Shown here in pieces: positions 37,042-45,472 of a stretch of 64,000 bases of DNA. Each line of letters begins with the position of its first letter. Position 1 is the first letter of the stretch. The notes below the pieces were generated by a model. It was not told the origin of the DNA. It did not search any database and was given only the letters and a program-made list of their open reading frames with translations. Source of the stretch: Sulfitobacter sp. S190 (GTDB lineage: Bacteria; Pseudomonadota; Alphaproteobacteria; Rhodobacterales; Rhodobacteraceae); NCBI RefSeq assembly GCF_025141935.1, contig NZ_CP081120.1, forward strand, positions 1,612,001 through 1,676,000. The letters run 5' to 3'. Both the position numbers and the translations under genes were made by a program.

Positions 37042-37839
37042 ATGCGAGACGAGACACAAAAACCGGAGGCTACTGTGGCCCAGAAATCGAAAATTTCAGC
37101 GCGTGACGTTCAGGTCTATTACGCAGACAACCACGCGATCAAGGATGTCAGCATCGAGATCGAGGACAATACGGTCACGGCTTTCATCGGTCCGTCGGGC
37201 TGCGGGAAATCGACCTTCCTGCGCTGTATCAACCGGATGAACGACACGATCGATATTGCCCGCATCGAAGGTGATATCCTGATCGATGGCGAGGATATCT
37301 ATGATCCCAAAGTCGATCCGGTACAGCTGCGCGCCAAGGTCGGAATGGTTTTCCAAAAGCCGAACCCGTTTCCCAAGTCAATCTATGATAATGTCGCCTA
37401 CGGGCCGCGTATCCACGGGCTTGCCCGGAACAAGGCCGATCTTGACGAGATTGTCGAACGGGCCCTGCGCCGTGGGGCGATCTGGGACGAGGTGAAGGAC
37501 AGGCTTCATGCCCCCGGCACGGGGCTTTCAGGCGGACAACAACAACGCCTGTGTATTGCACGCGCCGTCGCGACGGAACCTGAGGTCTTGTTGATGGACG
37601 AGCCCTGTTCGGCATTGGACCCGATCGCATCTGCGCAGGTGGAGGAACTGATCGACGAACTGCGCCAGAACTATTCGGTGGTGATCGTGACACATTCGAT
37701 GCAGCAGGCCGCGCGTGTCAGCCAGCGCACCGCCTTTTTCCATCTGGGTCACCTTGTGGAATTTGGCGATACCGATCAGATCTTCACAACCCCCGAAGAT
37801 CCGCGCACAGAAAGCTATATTACCGGAAGGATCGGTTAA
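37042..37839 (+). CDS. pstB: Phosphate ABC transporter ATP-binding protein PstB
   Basis: A 265-residue ATPase with Walker [10 protein letters not shown] at 50-58, signature LSGGQ at 162-166 and Walker B LLMDEP at 183-188. The PstB hallmark [12 protein letters not shown] follows Walker A. It energises uptake and, with PhoU, relays phosphate status to PhoR. The start is 12 bp after pstA with GGAGAGACGG upstream. Confidence 0.95.
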   Translation: MRDETQKPEATVAQKSKISARDVQVYYADNHAIKDVSIEIEDNTVTAFIGPSGCGKSTFLRCINRMNDTIDIARIEGDILIDGEDIYDPKVDPVQLRAKVGMVFQKPNPFPKSIYDNVAYGPRIHGLARNKADLDEIVERALRRGAIWDEVKDRLHAPGTGLSGGQQQRLCIARAVATEPEVLLMDEPCSALDPIASAQVEELIDELRQNYSVVIVTHSMQQAARVSQRTAFFHLGHLVEFGDTDQIFTTPEDPRTESYITGRIG

Positions 37840-37843
37840 TATC

Positions 37844-38554
37844 ATGGAAAAACAACATCATATCGCTTCGGCCTTTGACCGCGATCTGGAACAGGTTCAA
37901 GCCCAGATCATGAAGATGGGCGGCCTGGTCGAAGATGCGATCCGTCAATCCGCCCAAAGTCTCGAGACACGCGATGAGCCTTTGGCCGAAAAGGTGCGCG
38001 CGGCGGACAAGCAGATCGACGCTTTGGAAGCGCAGATCAACGAACAGGCCGCGCGGGTCATTGCCCTGCGCGCCCCCACGGCGGTTGATCTGCGGGTCAT
38101 TCTCAGCGTGATGAAAATTTCTGCAAACCTTGAGCGGATCGGCGATTACGCCAAGAACATGGCGAAACGGACAGGTGTATTGGCAAGCCTGCCGCCGGTA
38201 AACGACGGCGCGGGCAGCATTCGCCGCATGGCCCGACTTGCCGAAGAGATGCTCAAGGACGCGCTGGACGCCTATATCCGCCGCGATGCGGACCTTGCCG
38301 CGGATGTGATCGCGCGGGATGAAGACCTCGACCAGATGTATAACGCCCTGTTCCGGGAGTTCCTGACGTTCATGATGGAAGACCCCCGAAACATCACCGC
38401 CTGTATGCATTTGCATTTCATCGCAAAGAATGTCGAGCGTATGGGCGATCATTGTACGTCCATGGCTGAACAGGTCGTATATCTTGTCACAGGTCAGCAT
38501 CCCGACGAAGCGCGGCCCAAGGCGGATCAGACCTCCGTGACACCGCAGGTCTGA
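37844..38554 (+). CDS. phoU: Phosphate signalling protein PhoU
   Basis: A 236-residue cytoplasmic all-helical protein made of two PhoU repeats. The E(D)xxxD metal-site pattern lies in the helices around NLERIGDYAKNMAKR (first repeat) and NVERMGDHCTSMAEQV (second). PhoU links PstB to PhoR and keeps the Pho regulon off when phosphate is plentiful. ATG at 37844 is chosen (MEKQHHIASAFDRDL); GGAAGG is about 14 bases upstream, rather far. It is 4 bp after pstB. Confidence 0.94.
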   Translation: MEKQHHIASAFDRDLEQVQAQIMKMGGLVEDAIRQSAQSLETRDEPLAEKVRAADKQIDALEAQINEQAARVIALRAPTAVDLRVILSVMKISANLERIGDYAKNMAKRTGVLASLPPVNDGAGSIRRMARLAEEMLKDALDAYIRRDADLAADVIARDEDLDQMYNALFREFLTFMMEDPRNITACMHLHFIAKNVERMGDHCTSMAEQVVYLVTGQHPDEARPKADQTSVTPQV

Positions 38555-38559
38555 TCGAC

Positions 38560-39249
38560 GTGTCGGTGCCGCAGCTGCAGGTCTTGCTGGTCGAGGACGA
38601 GCCCGCGCAACGCGAGGTTCTGGCCTATAATCTCGAGGCGGAAGGGTACGCCGTGCGCCGCGCCGAGAACGGCGAAGAAGCGATGATGTTGATCAAGGAA
38701 GCATTGCCCGATCTCGTAATTCTGGACTGGATGATGCCGTTGATGTCGGGGATAGAGGTCTGCCGACAGATCAAAACGCGCAGTGAAACCCGCAATATCC
38801 CCGTGATCATGCTGAGTGCGCGTTCCGAAGAGGTGGACGCCGTGCGTGGATTGGATACGGGCGCGGATGACTACGTCGTCAAACCCTATAATCTGCGTGA
38901 ACTGATGGCACGGGTCAGGACACAATTGCGGCGGGCGCGTCCCGCGGCATCGGGCGAAACACTTCAATTTGCGGATATCGTTCTCAACCCCGAAACACAT
39001 CGCGTCACGCGCGGCACGTCAGAGCTTAAACTCGGGCCGACCGAATACCGGCTTTTGTTGACGTTTCTGGAAAAGCCGGGGCGGGTTTTCAGCCGTGACC
39101 AGCTGCTGGATCGGGTTTGGGGGCAGGATATCTACGTCGACACCCGCACGGTTGACGTACATATCGCACGCCTGCGCAAGGCGCTCGCGGGGCAGGGTGG
39201 GGATGACCCCATCCGCACCGTTAGAGGTGCGGGATATGCGCTTGGCTGA
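38560..39249 (+). CDS. phoB: Phosphate regulon response regulator PhoB
   Basis: A 229-residue OmpR-family regulator. The receiver has the acidic pocket E12-D13, the phosphoacceptor Asp56 in VILDWMMP and Lys107 in VVKPYN. The winged-helix domain holds LGPTEYRLLLTFLEKPGRVFSRDQLLDRVWG and the recognition region VDVHIARLRKAL. The start is GTG at 38560. It is the last gene of the phosphate operon and should bind the Pho box before pstS. Confidence 0.95.
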   Translation: MSVPQLQVLLVEDEPAQREVLAYNLEAEGYAVRRAENGEEAMMLIKEALPDLVILDWMMPLMSGIEVCRQIKTRSETRNIPVIMLSARSEEVDAVRGLDTGADDYVVKPYNLRELMARVRTQLRRARPAASGETLQFADIVLNPETHRVTRGTSELKLGPTEYRLLLTFLEKPGRVFSRDQLLDRVWGQDIYVDTRTVDVHIARLRKALAGQGGDDPIRTVRGAGYALG

Positions 39250-39260
39250 CGTGCCTGCGC

Positions 39261-40925
39261 CTAGTGGTTGTCTTTCCCGGCCTGCCGAATTTGCGACAAT
39301 GTCGCGCGTGGCGTGAGCGCTTCGGCCGAGATATTGAGATCGAGCACGGCGCCCGTGTCCGACGCAAGCGCACGGGCAAAGGCCGCCTCGAAGTCCTCTG
39401 TGTTTTCAACATGTTCCGCGTAAAACCCATAGGCCCGTGCAAGCGCTGGAAAATCAGGACTGGTCATCGTTGTTCCGGAAACCCGATCCGGAAAATGGCG
39501 TTCCTGATGGGCTCGGATGGTTCCGTAGATGCCATTGTTCAGGATCAACACGATCGGCTGTGCGCCCGCTTGTGTGGCCGTCGCCAGTTCCTGGCAATTC
39601 ATCTGGAAATCTCCGTCACCCGCAAAACAGATCACGGTGCGACCGGGATCTGCTACCTTTGCCGCAATGGCCGCCGGCACGCCGTATCCCATCGCACCGG
39701 ACTGCGGTGCAAGCAGCCGCGCGTCTGGGCCGTATTCAAAGAATTTATTGGGCCAGGCGGTGAAATTTCCGGCCCCGTTGGTGACAATAACGTCCGATGG
39801 CAGCACGGCGCGCAAATGGGCCATCACCTTTCCCATGTCGACGGGCGAAGGCAGGTCGGGCAGGTCAAAGCCATCAAGAAACGCGCGGCGGGCGTTTTCA
39901 CGCCACGTGCCGCGCTCTTCCTTGGCCGCTTCTTGCGCCAGAGCGGTGGCAAAGGCGTTGGGGCCCGATTGAATGGCGATCTCCGGTTGGTAGATCTTGC
40001 CCAGTTCCAGATCGGATGCATGCACGTGGATAAGGCGCTGTTTCGGTACCGGCACATCCAGCAGCGTATATCCTTCGGTCGAGTTTTCCCCGAACCGGTT
40101 GTTGATGGCCAGGATAACATCTGCGTCGCGTATCAAGGCACGGACGGACGGGATCATGCCGACACCCGCTTCACCGCAGAAAGTCTCAGATGTATTGTCG
40201 TATTGATCCTGATATCGGAACACGCATACGACCGGGATGTCGGAGTTTTCGGCGAATGTTTGCAAGGCGTTGCTGCCCTCGGTGCTCCAATTGCAACCGC
40301 CGTAAAGGATCACGGGCCGTTTGGCCGTGCGCAGGATGTCGCGGGTTCGGTTCACCGCTTGAAAATCGGGCGTTGCCTCGGCGTATTGCGCAGGACCGGG
40401 CAGGGGCTGCACATCGGTCAGTCCGCTCAGCACGTTTTCAGGCAGCGCAATCACGACAGGTCCGGGGCGGCCCGTGATAGCGGTTTTCCAAGCACGCGCA
40501 ATGATTTCCGGAATGCGGTCGGTGCTGTCGATCTCGCAGGCCCATTTGGCGACCGTCCCGAACATCGCGGGATAGTCAATCTCCTGAAACGCTTCACGAC
40601 CCTTCATGTCCGCGCCGACTTGGCCGACAAAAACCAACATTGGCGCGCTGTCCTGCTGCGCGGTGTGGATGCCGATGGACGCGTTGGTCGCGCCGGGGCC
40701 GCGGGTCACAAAACAGATGCCCGGTGTCCCGGTCAGCTTGCCGTAGGCCGCGGCCATAAACGACGCACCACCTTCGTTGCGGCACAAAACAAAGTCAAAG
40801 GTACCGCCGGTGTCATGCAGCGCATCGAGCACGGGTAGATAGCTTTCACCCGGCACGCCAAAGCTCTTGCGTGCGCCAAGCGCAATAAGACAATCCACAA
40901 GAAGCTGTCCGCCATTCCGTGCCAT
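39261..40925 (-). CDS. Thiamine pyrophosphate-dependent enzyme, acetolactate synthase-like
   Basis: A 554-residue three-domain TPP enzyme. The catalytic Glu lies in VLCRNEGGASFMAAAYGKLTG, the middle domain is Rossmann-like (LIRDADVILAINNRF), and the TPP/Mg motif is GDGDFQMNCQELATA...LILNN. It resembles large subunits of acetolactate synthase and related benzoylformate or oxalyl-CoA decarboxylases. No small regulatory subunit is adjacent, so a housekeeping IlvB role is less likely and the substrate is unknown. It converges on phoB with 11 bp between. Confidence 0.85.
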   Translation of the reverse strand: MARNGGQLLVDCLIALGARKSFGVPGESYLPVLDALHDTGGTFDFVLCRNEGGASFMAAAYGKLTGTPGICFVTRGPGATNASIGIHTAQQDSAPMLVFVGQVGADMKGREAFQEIDYPAMFGTVAKWACEIDSTDRIPEIIARAWKTAITGRPGPVVIALPENVLSGLTDVQPLPGPAQYAEATPDFQAVNRTRDILRTAKRPVILYGGCNWSTEGSNALQTFAENSDIPVVCVFRYQDQYDNTSETFCGEAGVGMIPSVRALIRDADVILAINNRFGENSTEGYTLLDVPVPKQRLIHVHASDLELGKIYQPEIAIQSGPNAFATALAQEAAKEERGTWRENARRAFLDGFDLPDLPSPVDMGKVMAHLRAVLPSDVIVTNGAGNFTAWPNKFFEYGPDARLLAPQSGAMGYGVPAAIAAKVADPGRTVICFAGDGDFQMNCQELATATQAGAQPIVLILNNGIYGTIRAHQERHFPDRVSGTTMTSPDFPALARAYGFYAEHVENTEDFEAAFARALASDTGAVLDLNISAEALTPRATLSQIRQAGKDNH

Positions 40926-41242
40926 GTTCTGTTCCTCGATTTCTTTTGAGGCAAGATCACTCGGGTGTCGAAGGACTGCAACGGCTAAGTTGATCGGAGG
41001 GCACCGACTTTCTGATAAACGTAAAAGGTATAATCCATATTATGTAAATATTAGATATGGCGAGGAACTGTTACCGTTACCACCGACCGCACAGGCTGGT
41101 CTTGCTGAAAAATTGAGCGATTTCCGAATGCAACGTGATGCAGCTATGACGCGAATAAGTGCGAATAAAGCGGCTTTTCCACTGCGCACTGGACAGAATT
41201 GATCGCAACTGTCAAATTTTGGGCAATGCTGCCGGAGCTTCC
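40926..41242. other. Intergenic region upstream of aroQ
   Basis: 317 bp between divergent genes. It contains an AT-rich island with a perfect -10 element and an inverted repeat (described separately). Open frames in this stretch have no ribosome site and no recognisable family, so I do not call a gene. Confidence 0.5.
41029..41060 (+). promoter_or_regulatory. Candidate promoter and operator of aroQ-luxR
   Basis: TATAAT (41029-41034) is a perfect -10 hexamer inside an AT-rich patch, rare in this GC-rich window. Directly after it, CCATAT and ATATGG (41035-41040 and 41055-41060) form an inverted repeat with a 14-bp spacer, a plausible dimer binding site. No good -35 element lies 16-18 bp upstream, as expected of an activator-dependent promoter. 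The regulator is not known; the downstream LuxR protein is a candidate. Confidence 0.5.
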
Positions 41243-41680
41243 ATGACATCGATACTGATCCTTAACGGCCCCAATCTGAATTTGCTTGGCACACGTCAGC
41301 CTGAAGTCTATGGGCACACGACGTTGAGCGAAGTCGAAAAGGCTTGCATCGCGCACGGCAAGCAGCTTGGCGTGACGGTCTCCTGTCTTCAATCCAATCA
41401 CGAAGGTGCGTTGATCGACGCTGTCCATGCCGCCCGTGAAACCCACAACGGTCTGATCATCAACGCCGGCGCCTATACACATACCTCGGTCGCGTTGATG
41501 GATGCAGTTGCGTCGGTTGCCGTGCCAACGGTTGAGGTTCATCTGAGCAACATTCATGCCCGTGAGGACTTCCGACACCGCTCCTATCTCGCGAAGGTCG
41601 CGCTGGGTCAGATCTGTGGGTTTGGCGTTCAGGGGTACCTGCTCGCGATTGATGCCCTTAACAAACATCTGGAGAGCTGA
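41243..41680 (+). CDS. aroQ: Type II 3-dehydroquinate dehydratase
   Basis: A 145-residue enzyme of the shikimate pathway that dehydrates 3-dehydroquinate and acts as a dodecamer. Visible are ILNGPNLNLLGTRQPEVYG with the catalytic Tyr, the base region NHEGALIDAVH, NAGAYTHTSVAL and VEVHLSNIHARE with the catalytic His. GGAG precedes ATG at 41243; the longer open frame upstream is not supported. The stop overlaps the LuxR-family gene (TGATG), an unusual partner. Confidence 0.95.
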   Translation: MTSILILNGPNLNLLGTRQPEVYGHTTLSEVEKACIAHGKQLGVTVSCLQSNHEGALIDAVHAARETHNGLIINAGAYTHTSVALMDAVASVAVPTVEVHLSNIHAREDFRHRSYLAKVALGQICGFGVQGYLLAIDALNKHLES

Positions 41681-42435
41681 TGAGCCTGCGCATGTACCTC
41701 AGGAATGTCTCTGACAGCCAGCGCATCGAAGCGCTCTGGGAAGCGCATTGCAACCAGATGGCGGATTTCGGCTTTGACCGTTTGCTCTACGGGTTCACGC
41801 GATATCGCACGGACACATCGCTTGGTGATCCTGAGGATTTCGTGATCCTGACAAACCATCCGCGCGAATATACCGATGTGTTCCTGAGCGACAGTCACTA
41901 TTTTCATGCACCCATGGTGCAATGGGCGCTCCAGAACGAAGGCGCGAAGAGCTGGCAGCACATTGCCGAGGTCATGCGATCAGAAGGTCTCTCACCGCAG
42001 GCACGCGCGATCTATGAGTTCAATCAGAAGATGAACGTCACGGCCGGCTATACAGTCAGCTTCAAATCGGTTTCCGCAAGGTCCAAAGGCGCAATCGCGC
42101 TGACCGCTGAACCGGGAATGTCGCAAGAAGACATCGACGCCGTTTGGGAAAAGCACGGCAACGACATTACGCTGATGAACAACATCGTTCATCTCAAGAT
42201 ACTTACCCTGCCCTACAATACGCCCAGCCGGTCACTGACGAACCGCCAGCGCGAGGCGCTGGAATGGGTTGGAGACGGGAAAACGACGCAGGACATTGCC
42301 ATGCTGATGGGCCTGACGTCCGCGACCGTAGAGAAACATCTCAGGCTCGCGCGGGAGAATCTGTCGGTGGAAACCACGGCACAGGCGGTCCTCAAGGCGG
42401 CTTTCGCAAACCAGATGTTTATTCTTGATCTATAA
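41680..42435 (+). CDS. LuxR-family regulator with autoinducer-binding-like domain (LuxR solo)
   Basis: A 251-residue two-domain regulator. Residues ~15-170 form an autoinducer-binding domain and ~185-245 the LuxR helix-turn-helix (LTNRQREALEWVGDGKTTQDIAMLMGLTSATVEKHLRLARENL). Aligned by eye with TraR, the AHL-pocket positions W57, Y61 and D70 are Tyr64, Phe68 and Ala77, while P71, W85 and G113 are kept (Pro78, Trp92, Gly123). Loss of the Asp that binds the AHL amide suggests a different ligand or none. No luxI lies in the window. The start overlaps the aroQ stop, so the two are translationally coupled. Confidence 0.88.
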   Translation: MSLRMYLRNVSDSQRIEALWEAHCNQMADFGFDRLLYGFTRYRTDTSLGDPEDFVILTNHPREYTDVFLSDSHYFHAPMVQWALQNEGAKSWQHIAEVMRSEGLSPQARAIYEFNQKMNVTAGYTVSFKSVSARSKGAIALTAEPGMSQEDIDAVWEKHGNDITLMNNIVHLKILTLPYNTPSRSLTNRQREALEWVGDGKTTQDIAMLMGLTSATVEKHLRLARENLSVETTAQAVLKAAFANQMFILDL

Positions 42436-42653
42436 TTTAACCATTAGGTAAGGTTTTCCGTACTAGGCAAAGTTGACGTAGCGTCGCAGTATTTATTTGT
42501 CGGGTTAGACTGCTTGGCAGGCTCGGCGAACGGTACGTGAAACCCTTGGAATATCAAGGCTCTGGCGTATCCCGGACTCCTTGGTTCTATACTCGGATCA
42601 AAGGGCCGGACCTATTCTGCGATCGCGCACTCCCCGCGCTTGCGTAGTCTCAA

Positions 42654-42695
42654 GAAGGACGATCCGTTTACCCGTCGGATCGTCCTTCAGCGTTT
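42654..42695 (+). terminator. Long-stem plus-strand terminator (possible sRNA 3' end)
   Basis: A perfect 13-bp stem (GAAGGACGATCCG/CGGATCGTCCTTC) with a 9-base loop, followed by AGCGTTTTC. It lies 219 bp after the luxR-type stop, unusually far for that gene's own terminator. Confidence 0.75.
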
Positions 42696-42721
42696 TCGGC
42701 CCTGTAACCCGCAAGCAAAAA

Positions 42722-42752
42722 AAACGGGCCCACCTGCATCGGGGGCCCGTTT
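42722..42752 (-). terminator. Rho-independent terminator of rpsB-tsf
   Basis: A 10-bp stem (AAACGGGCCC/GGGCCCGTTT). On the minus strand it runs into TTTTTGC. It stands 25 bp after the tsf stop. Confidence 0.88.
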
Positions 42753-42776
42753 CAATCATCGCGCTATGGCTAAGAG

Positions 42777-43652
42777 TTAGCCTTGCGCGGCTTTTGCGAC
42801 CTCGGCTGCGAAGTCTTCCTTGACCACTTCGATGCCTTCGCCAACTTCCAGACGCACGAAACCGGAAATGGTTGCGCCCGCTTCTTTTGCGGCTTCACCA
42901 ACGGTGTGATCTGGGTTCACAACGAACGCCTGGTTCAGCAGTGTCACTTCGGACATGTATTTCTTCATCCGACCTACAATCATCTTTTCGATGACCTGTT
43001 CCGGCTTGCCGGATTCGCGGGCGATGTCGATCTGGACCTGCTTTTCTTTCTCGACGACGGCTGGGTCAAGGTCGTCTTCCGACAGCGATGCCGGGTTTAC
43101 AGCTGCGATGTGCATCGCGACCTGCTTGCCGAACGCCTCGTCACCACCGGACATTGCCACCAACACGCCGATCTTGCCCATACCGGGAGCAGCCGCGTTG
43201 TGGACGTAGGACACAACAGTGTCGCCCTCGATCGCGGACATCCGGCGGACAGACATGTTTTCGCCGATCACGGCAACGGCGTCGGTCACGGTCTGCTCGA
43301 CCGATTTGCCGCCCATGTCCGCTGCTTTCAGCGCGTCGATGTCGGATTGCGAAACCGCAACATCGGCAATGTTGCCGACCATTTTCTGGAAATCGGCGTT
43401 CTTGCCGACGAAATCGGTCTCGGAGTTGACTTCAACCGCCACACCGCGCCCGCCTTCAACTTTCACGGCCACGAGGCCCTCGGCCGCGGTACGGCCGGAT
43501 TTTTTGGCCGCTTTGGCCAGGCCCTTGGTGCGCAGCCAATCGACCGCCGCTTCCATATCGCCGTCTGTTTCGGTCAACGCCTTCTTGGCGTCCATCATGC
43601 CTGCGCCGGTCGCGTCGCGCAGTTCTTTCACCAAAGATGCAGTAATTGCCAT
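42777..43652 (-). CDS. tsf: Elongation factor Ts
   Basis: A 291-residue nucleotide exchange factor for EF-Tu. The N-terminal UBA-like domain reads [25 protein letters not shown], followed by the TDFV motif ([13 protein letters not shown]) that displaces Mg2+ from EF-Tu. Length is normal. It follows rpsB by 111 bp containing two hairpins. Confidence 0.97.
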   Translation of the reverse strand: MAITASLVKELRDATGAGMMDAKKALTETDGDMEAAVDWLRTKGLAKAAKKSGRTAAEGLVAVKVEGGRGVAVEVNSETDFVGKNADFQKMVGNIADVAVSQSDIDALKAADMGGKSVEQTVTDAVAVIGENMSVRRMSAIEGDTVVSYVHNAAAPGMGKIGVLVAMSGGDEAFGKQVAMHIAAVNPASLSEDDLDPAVVEKEKQVQIDIARESGKPEQVIEKMIVGRMKKYMSEVTLLNQAFVVNPDHTVGEAAKEAGATISGFVRLEVGEGIEVVKEDFAAEVAKAAQG

Positions 43653-43694
43653 CGCTTGGGTCTCCTAAATTTGGTTTCAGGTCTGGATGTGTCC

Positions 43695-43755
43695 GGGGCA
43701 GGTATCCCCTGCCCCATCCTACATGCCGTCATCGGTTCCCTGCCCGAAGGCAGGG
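43695..43755 (-). promoter_or_regulatory. Two hairpins between rpsB and tsf
   Basis: GGGGCAGG/CCTGCCCC (43695-43715, 5-base loop) and CCCTGCC/GGCAGGG (43738-43755, CGAA loop) lie in tandem in the gap. Neither has a T-run. They probably stabilise rpsB mRNA or reduce read-through into tsf. Confidence 0.6.
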
Positions 43756-43763
43756 TCACCGGA

Positions 43764-44636
43764 TCAGGATTTCGCCGCTTCGACGGTTTCCTGCTTCGAT
43801 TCGATATCGAAAGGCGCGCCATCGGCTGTCGATGCGTCAGAAGCGGTCTGATCGGATACGTTACCCGTCTCCACACCGGTGCTTTCTGCGACGACTTCTT
43901 CCTCGGGGGCCTGCTCCATCTCGCCGATGTCGACACCTGCGGCGCCCAGCTGTGCGGACATGCCGTCGAGTGCGGCGCGCGATGCCAGATCGCAGTACAG
44001 ACCGATTGCGCGTGCCGCGTCATCGTTGCCGGGGATGATGTAATCGATACCGTCTGGCGAGCAGTTGGTGTCGACAACAGCCACAACCGGAATGCCCAGT
44101 TTGTTGGCTTCTGCGATGGCCAGCTGTTCCTTGCGCACATCGATCACGAACAGCAGGTCAGGACGACCGCCCATTTCGCGGATACCGCCCAGCGACGCCT
44201 GCAGTTTGCCTTGGTCACGTTCCATGCCAAGACGCTCTTTCTTGGTCAGACCCTCGAAACCCATCTCGGACTGTTCGTCGATGTTTTTCAAACGGTTGAT
44301 CGACTGCGAAACAGTCTGCCAGTTGGTCAGCGTACCGCCGAGCCAGCGGTGGTTCATGTAATATTGCGCGCATTTCTCGGCGGCTTCGGCGATGGGCTGT
44401 TGTGCCTGACGCTTGGTGCCGACGAAAAGGATGCTGCCGCCCTTGGCGACGGTGTCGCGGATGACCTGAAGCGCCTGGTCCAGCATTGGAACAGTCTGTG
44501 TCAGATCCATGATGTGAATGCCGTTGCGCGCGCCGTAGATGAACGGACCCATGCGAGGGTTCCAGCGCTGCGTCTGGTGGCCGAAGTGTACGCCTGCTTC
44601 AAGCAATTGGCGCATGGAGAACTCAGGAAGAGCCAT
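43764..44636 (-). CDS. rpsB: 30S ribosomal protein S2
   Basis: A 290-residue S2. The family start is clear ([33 protein letters not shown]), as is the second signature [49 protein letters not shown]. It exceeds the ~240 residues of E. coli S2 by an acidic C-terminal tail (from about residue 240: [19 protein letters not shown]...), as in other Rhodobacteraceae. Confidence 0.97.
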   Translation of the reverse strand: MALPEFSMRQLLEAGVHFGHQTQRWNPRMGPFIYGARNGIHIMDLTQTVPMLDQALQVIRDTVAKGGSILFVGTKRQAQQPIAEAAEKCAQYYMNHRWLGGTLTNWQTVSQSINRLKNIDEQSEMGFEGLTKKERLGMERDQGKLQASLGGIREMGGRPDLLFVIDVRKEQLAIAEANKLGIPVVAVVDTNCSPDGIDYIIPGNDDAARAIGLYCDLASRAALDGMSAQLGAAGVDIGEMEQAPEEEVVAESTGVETGNVSDQTASDASTADGAPFDIESKQETVEAAKS

Positions 44637-44761
44637 GTCTTTATACCTTTCCGGTTTAGCCTCATCGGGGGTATGATCCGCGACATGCGAACCAACCGGC
44701 GGAGGTGCGGGGATGTCTCCCCCGTACGCCCCAATCCCCGACTGCGGGATGAAGTGAGGGG

Positions 44762-44790
44762 CGGATACTGCAGTTTAAACGGAATCGCAA
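44762..44790 (-). promoter_or_regulatory. Candidate sigma-70 promoter of rpsB-tsf
   Basis: On the minus strand TTGCGA and TATCCG are separated by 17 bp, 126 bp or more before the rpsB start. The long leader would leave room for S2 autoregulation, which is known in other bacteria. Confidence 0.4.
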
Positions 44791-44929
44791 GGCATATAAT
44801 GGGGTAGCAGGCTTGCTTTCTGAGCCAGAAACGTGTTGTGCTGCACGTGCAGGATCGATTGGTCCGTCATTGCCTCGGAAAGCACCGTGTCCTTGATCAC
44901 TTATTGATAATCCGAAGCAGCTTGGATCA

Positions 44930-45472
44930 GTGACCGTGAGAGATACAGAACCCGCATTTTTGGCAAAACCGCAGCTCAAGATCATTGAGGGGCGTTCAGA
45001 GCTTGAAGAGCTCGCGCATTTCATGGTCGATGTTTTCGCGCTTCCCGCCCTGCCGGTCAAACAGCGGTTCTCCATCTTGCTGAACCGTGCATGCCGCGTG
45101 TTCGGAATGGACTATGGCTATATCACGTTGCCACAGGAACCGGTCTCGGCCGTGCCCTTCATTTCGGCGCGCATGGTTGTGCCGCCTGCCGGGCCCAGCA
45201 AAATCACACTGACACACATGCTGACCAGCAACCGCAAAACGCTTCACTACGATAATCCCGAAATGGCGCCCAGTGCGGATTGCCCGGACCAGACGGGCTT
45301 TGTGCCGTCGCGTTTCATGGGCGCACCGGTTGTTTTCGACGGGCGGGTTTTCGGCACCGTAGAGTTCGGATCCCGCGCTGGTGGTGGGGCTCCGATCAGC
45401 GCCGAGCAGTTGATGCTCGTGCGCATGGCCGCCGGTCTGACCGCCGGAACACTCGTTCTTCTGACGGACTAA
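44930..45472 (+). CDS. GAF-domain-like protein
   Basis: A 180-residue soluble protein with one GAF-like domain (residues ~40-175). It runs FSILLNRACRVFGMDYGYITL, then RFMGAPVVFDGRVFGTVEFGSR and QLMLVRMAAGLTAGTLVLL, the usual pattern of a sensory GAF domain. No output domain is attached and no ligand residues can be assigned. GTG at 44930 is the chosen start; another GTG at 44936 is equally possible, and the ribosome site is weak. It converges on olsA with no gap. Confidence 0.7.
   Translation: MTVRDTEPAFLAKPQLKIIEGRSELEELAHFMVDVFALPALPVKQRFSILLNRACRVFGMDYGYITLPQEPVSAVPFISARMVVPPAGPSKITLTHMLTSNRKTLHYDNPEMAPSADCPDQTGFVPSRFMGAPVVFDGRVFGTVEFGSRAGGGAPISAEQLMLVRMAAGLTAGTLVLLTD

Larger units (their letters stand above)
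42436..42776. other. Intergenic region between luxR-type gene and tsf
   Basis: 341 bp with no protein gene. A plus-strand hairpin with T-run at 42654-42695 and a minus-strand terminator at 42722-42752 are described separately. The ~220 bp between the luxR-type stop and the first hairpin could encode a small RNA. A TATACT hexamer lies within ...CCTTGGTTCTATACTCGG, but a matching -35 is not evident. Confidence 0.5.

Noticed and set aside
39264..40838. 524-residue plus-strand frame opposite the TPP enzyme
   Set aside because: It is the shadow of a gene with clear TPP-binding motifs.
40867..41202. 111-residue frame in the gap before aroQ
   Set aside because: It begins inside the TPP-enzyme gene, has no ribosome site and no family-like segment; the AT-rich part is better explained as a promoter.
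42437..42451. TTAA-N7-GTAA after the luxR-type gene as a CtrA site
   Set aside because: It has one mismatch, but no start site or regulated gene can be linked to it; chance occurrence is likely.
42783..44807. 674-residue plus-strand open frame across tsf and rpsB
   Set aside because: It is antisense to two clear translation genes and encodes no recognisable family; open antisense frames are common in GC-rich DNA.
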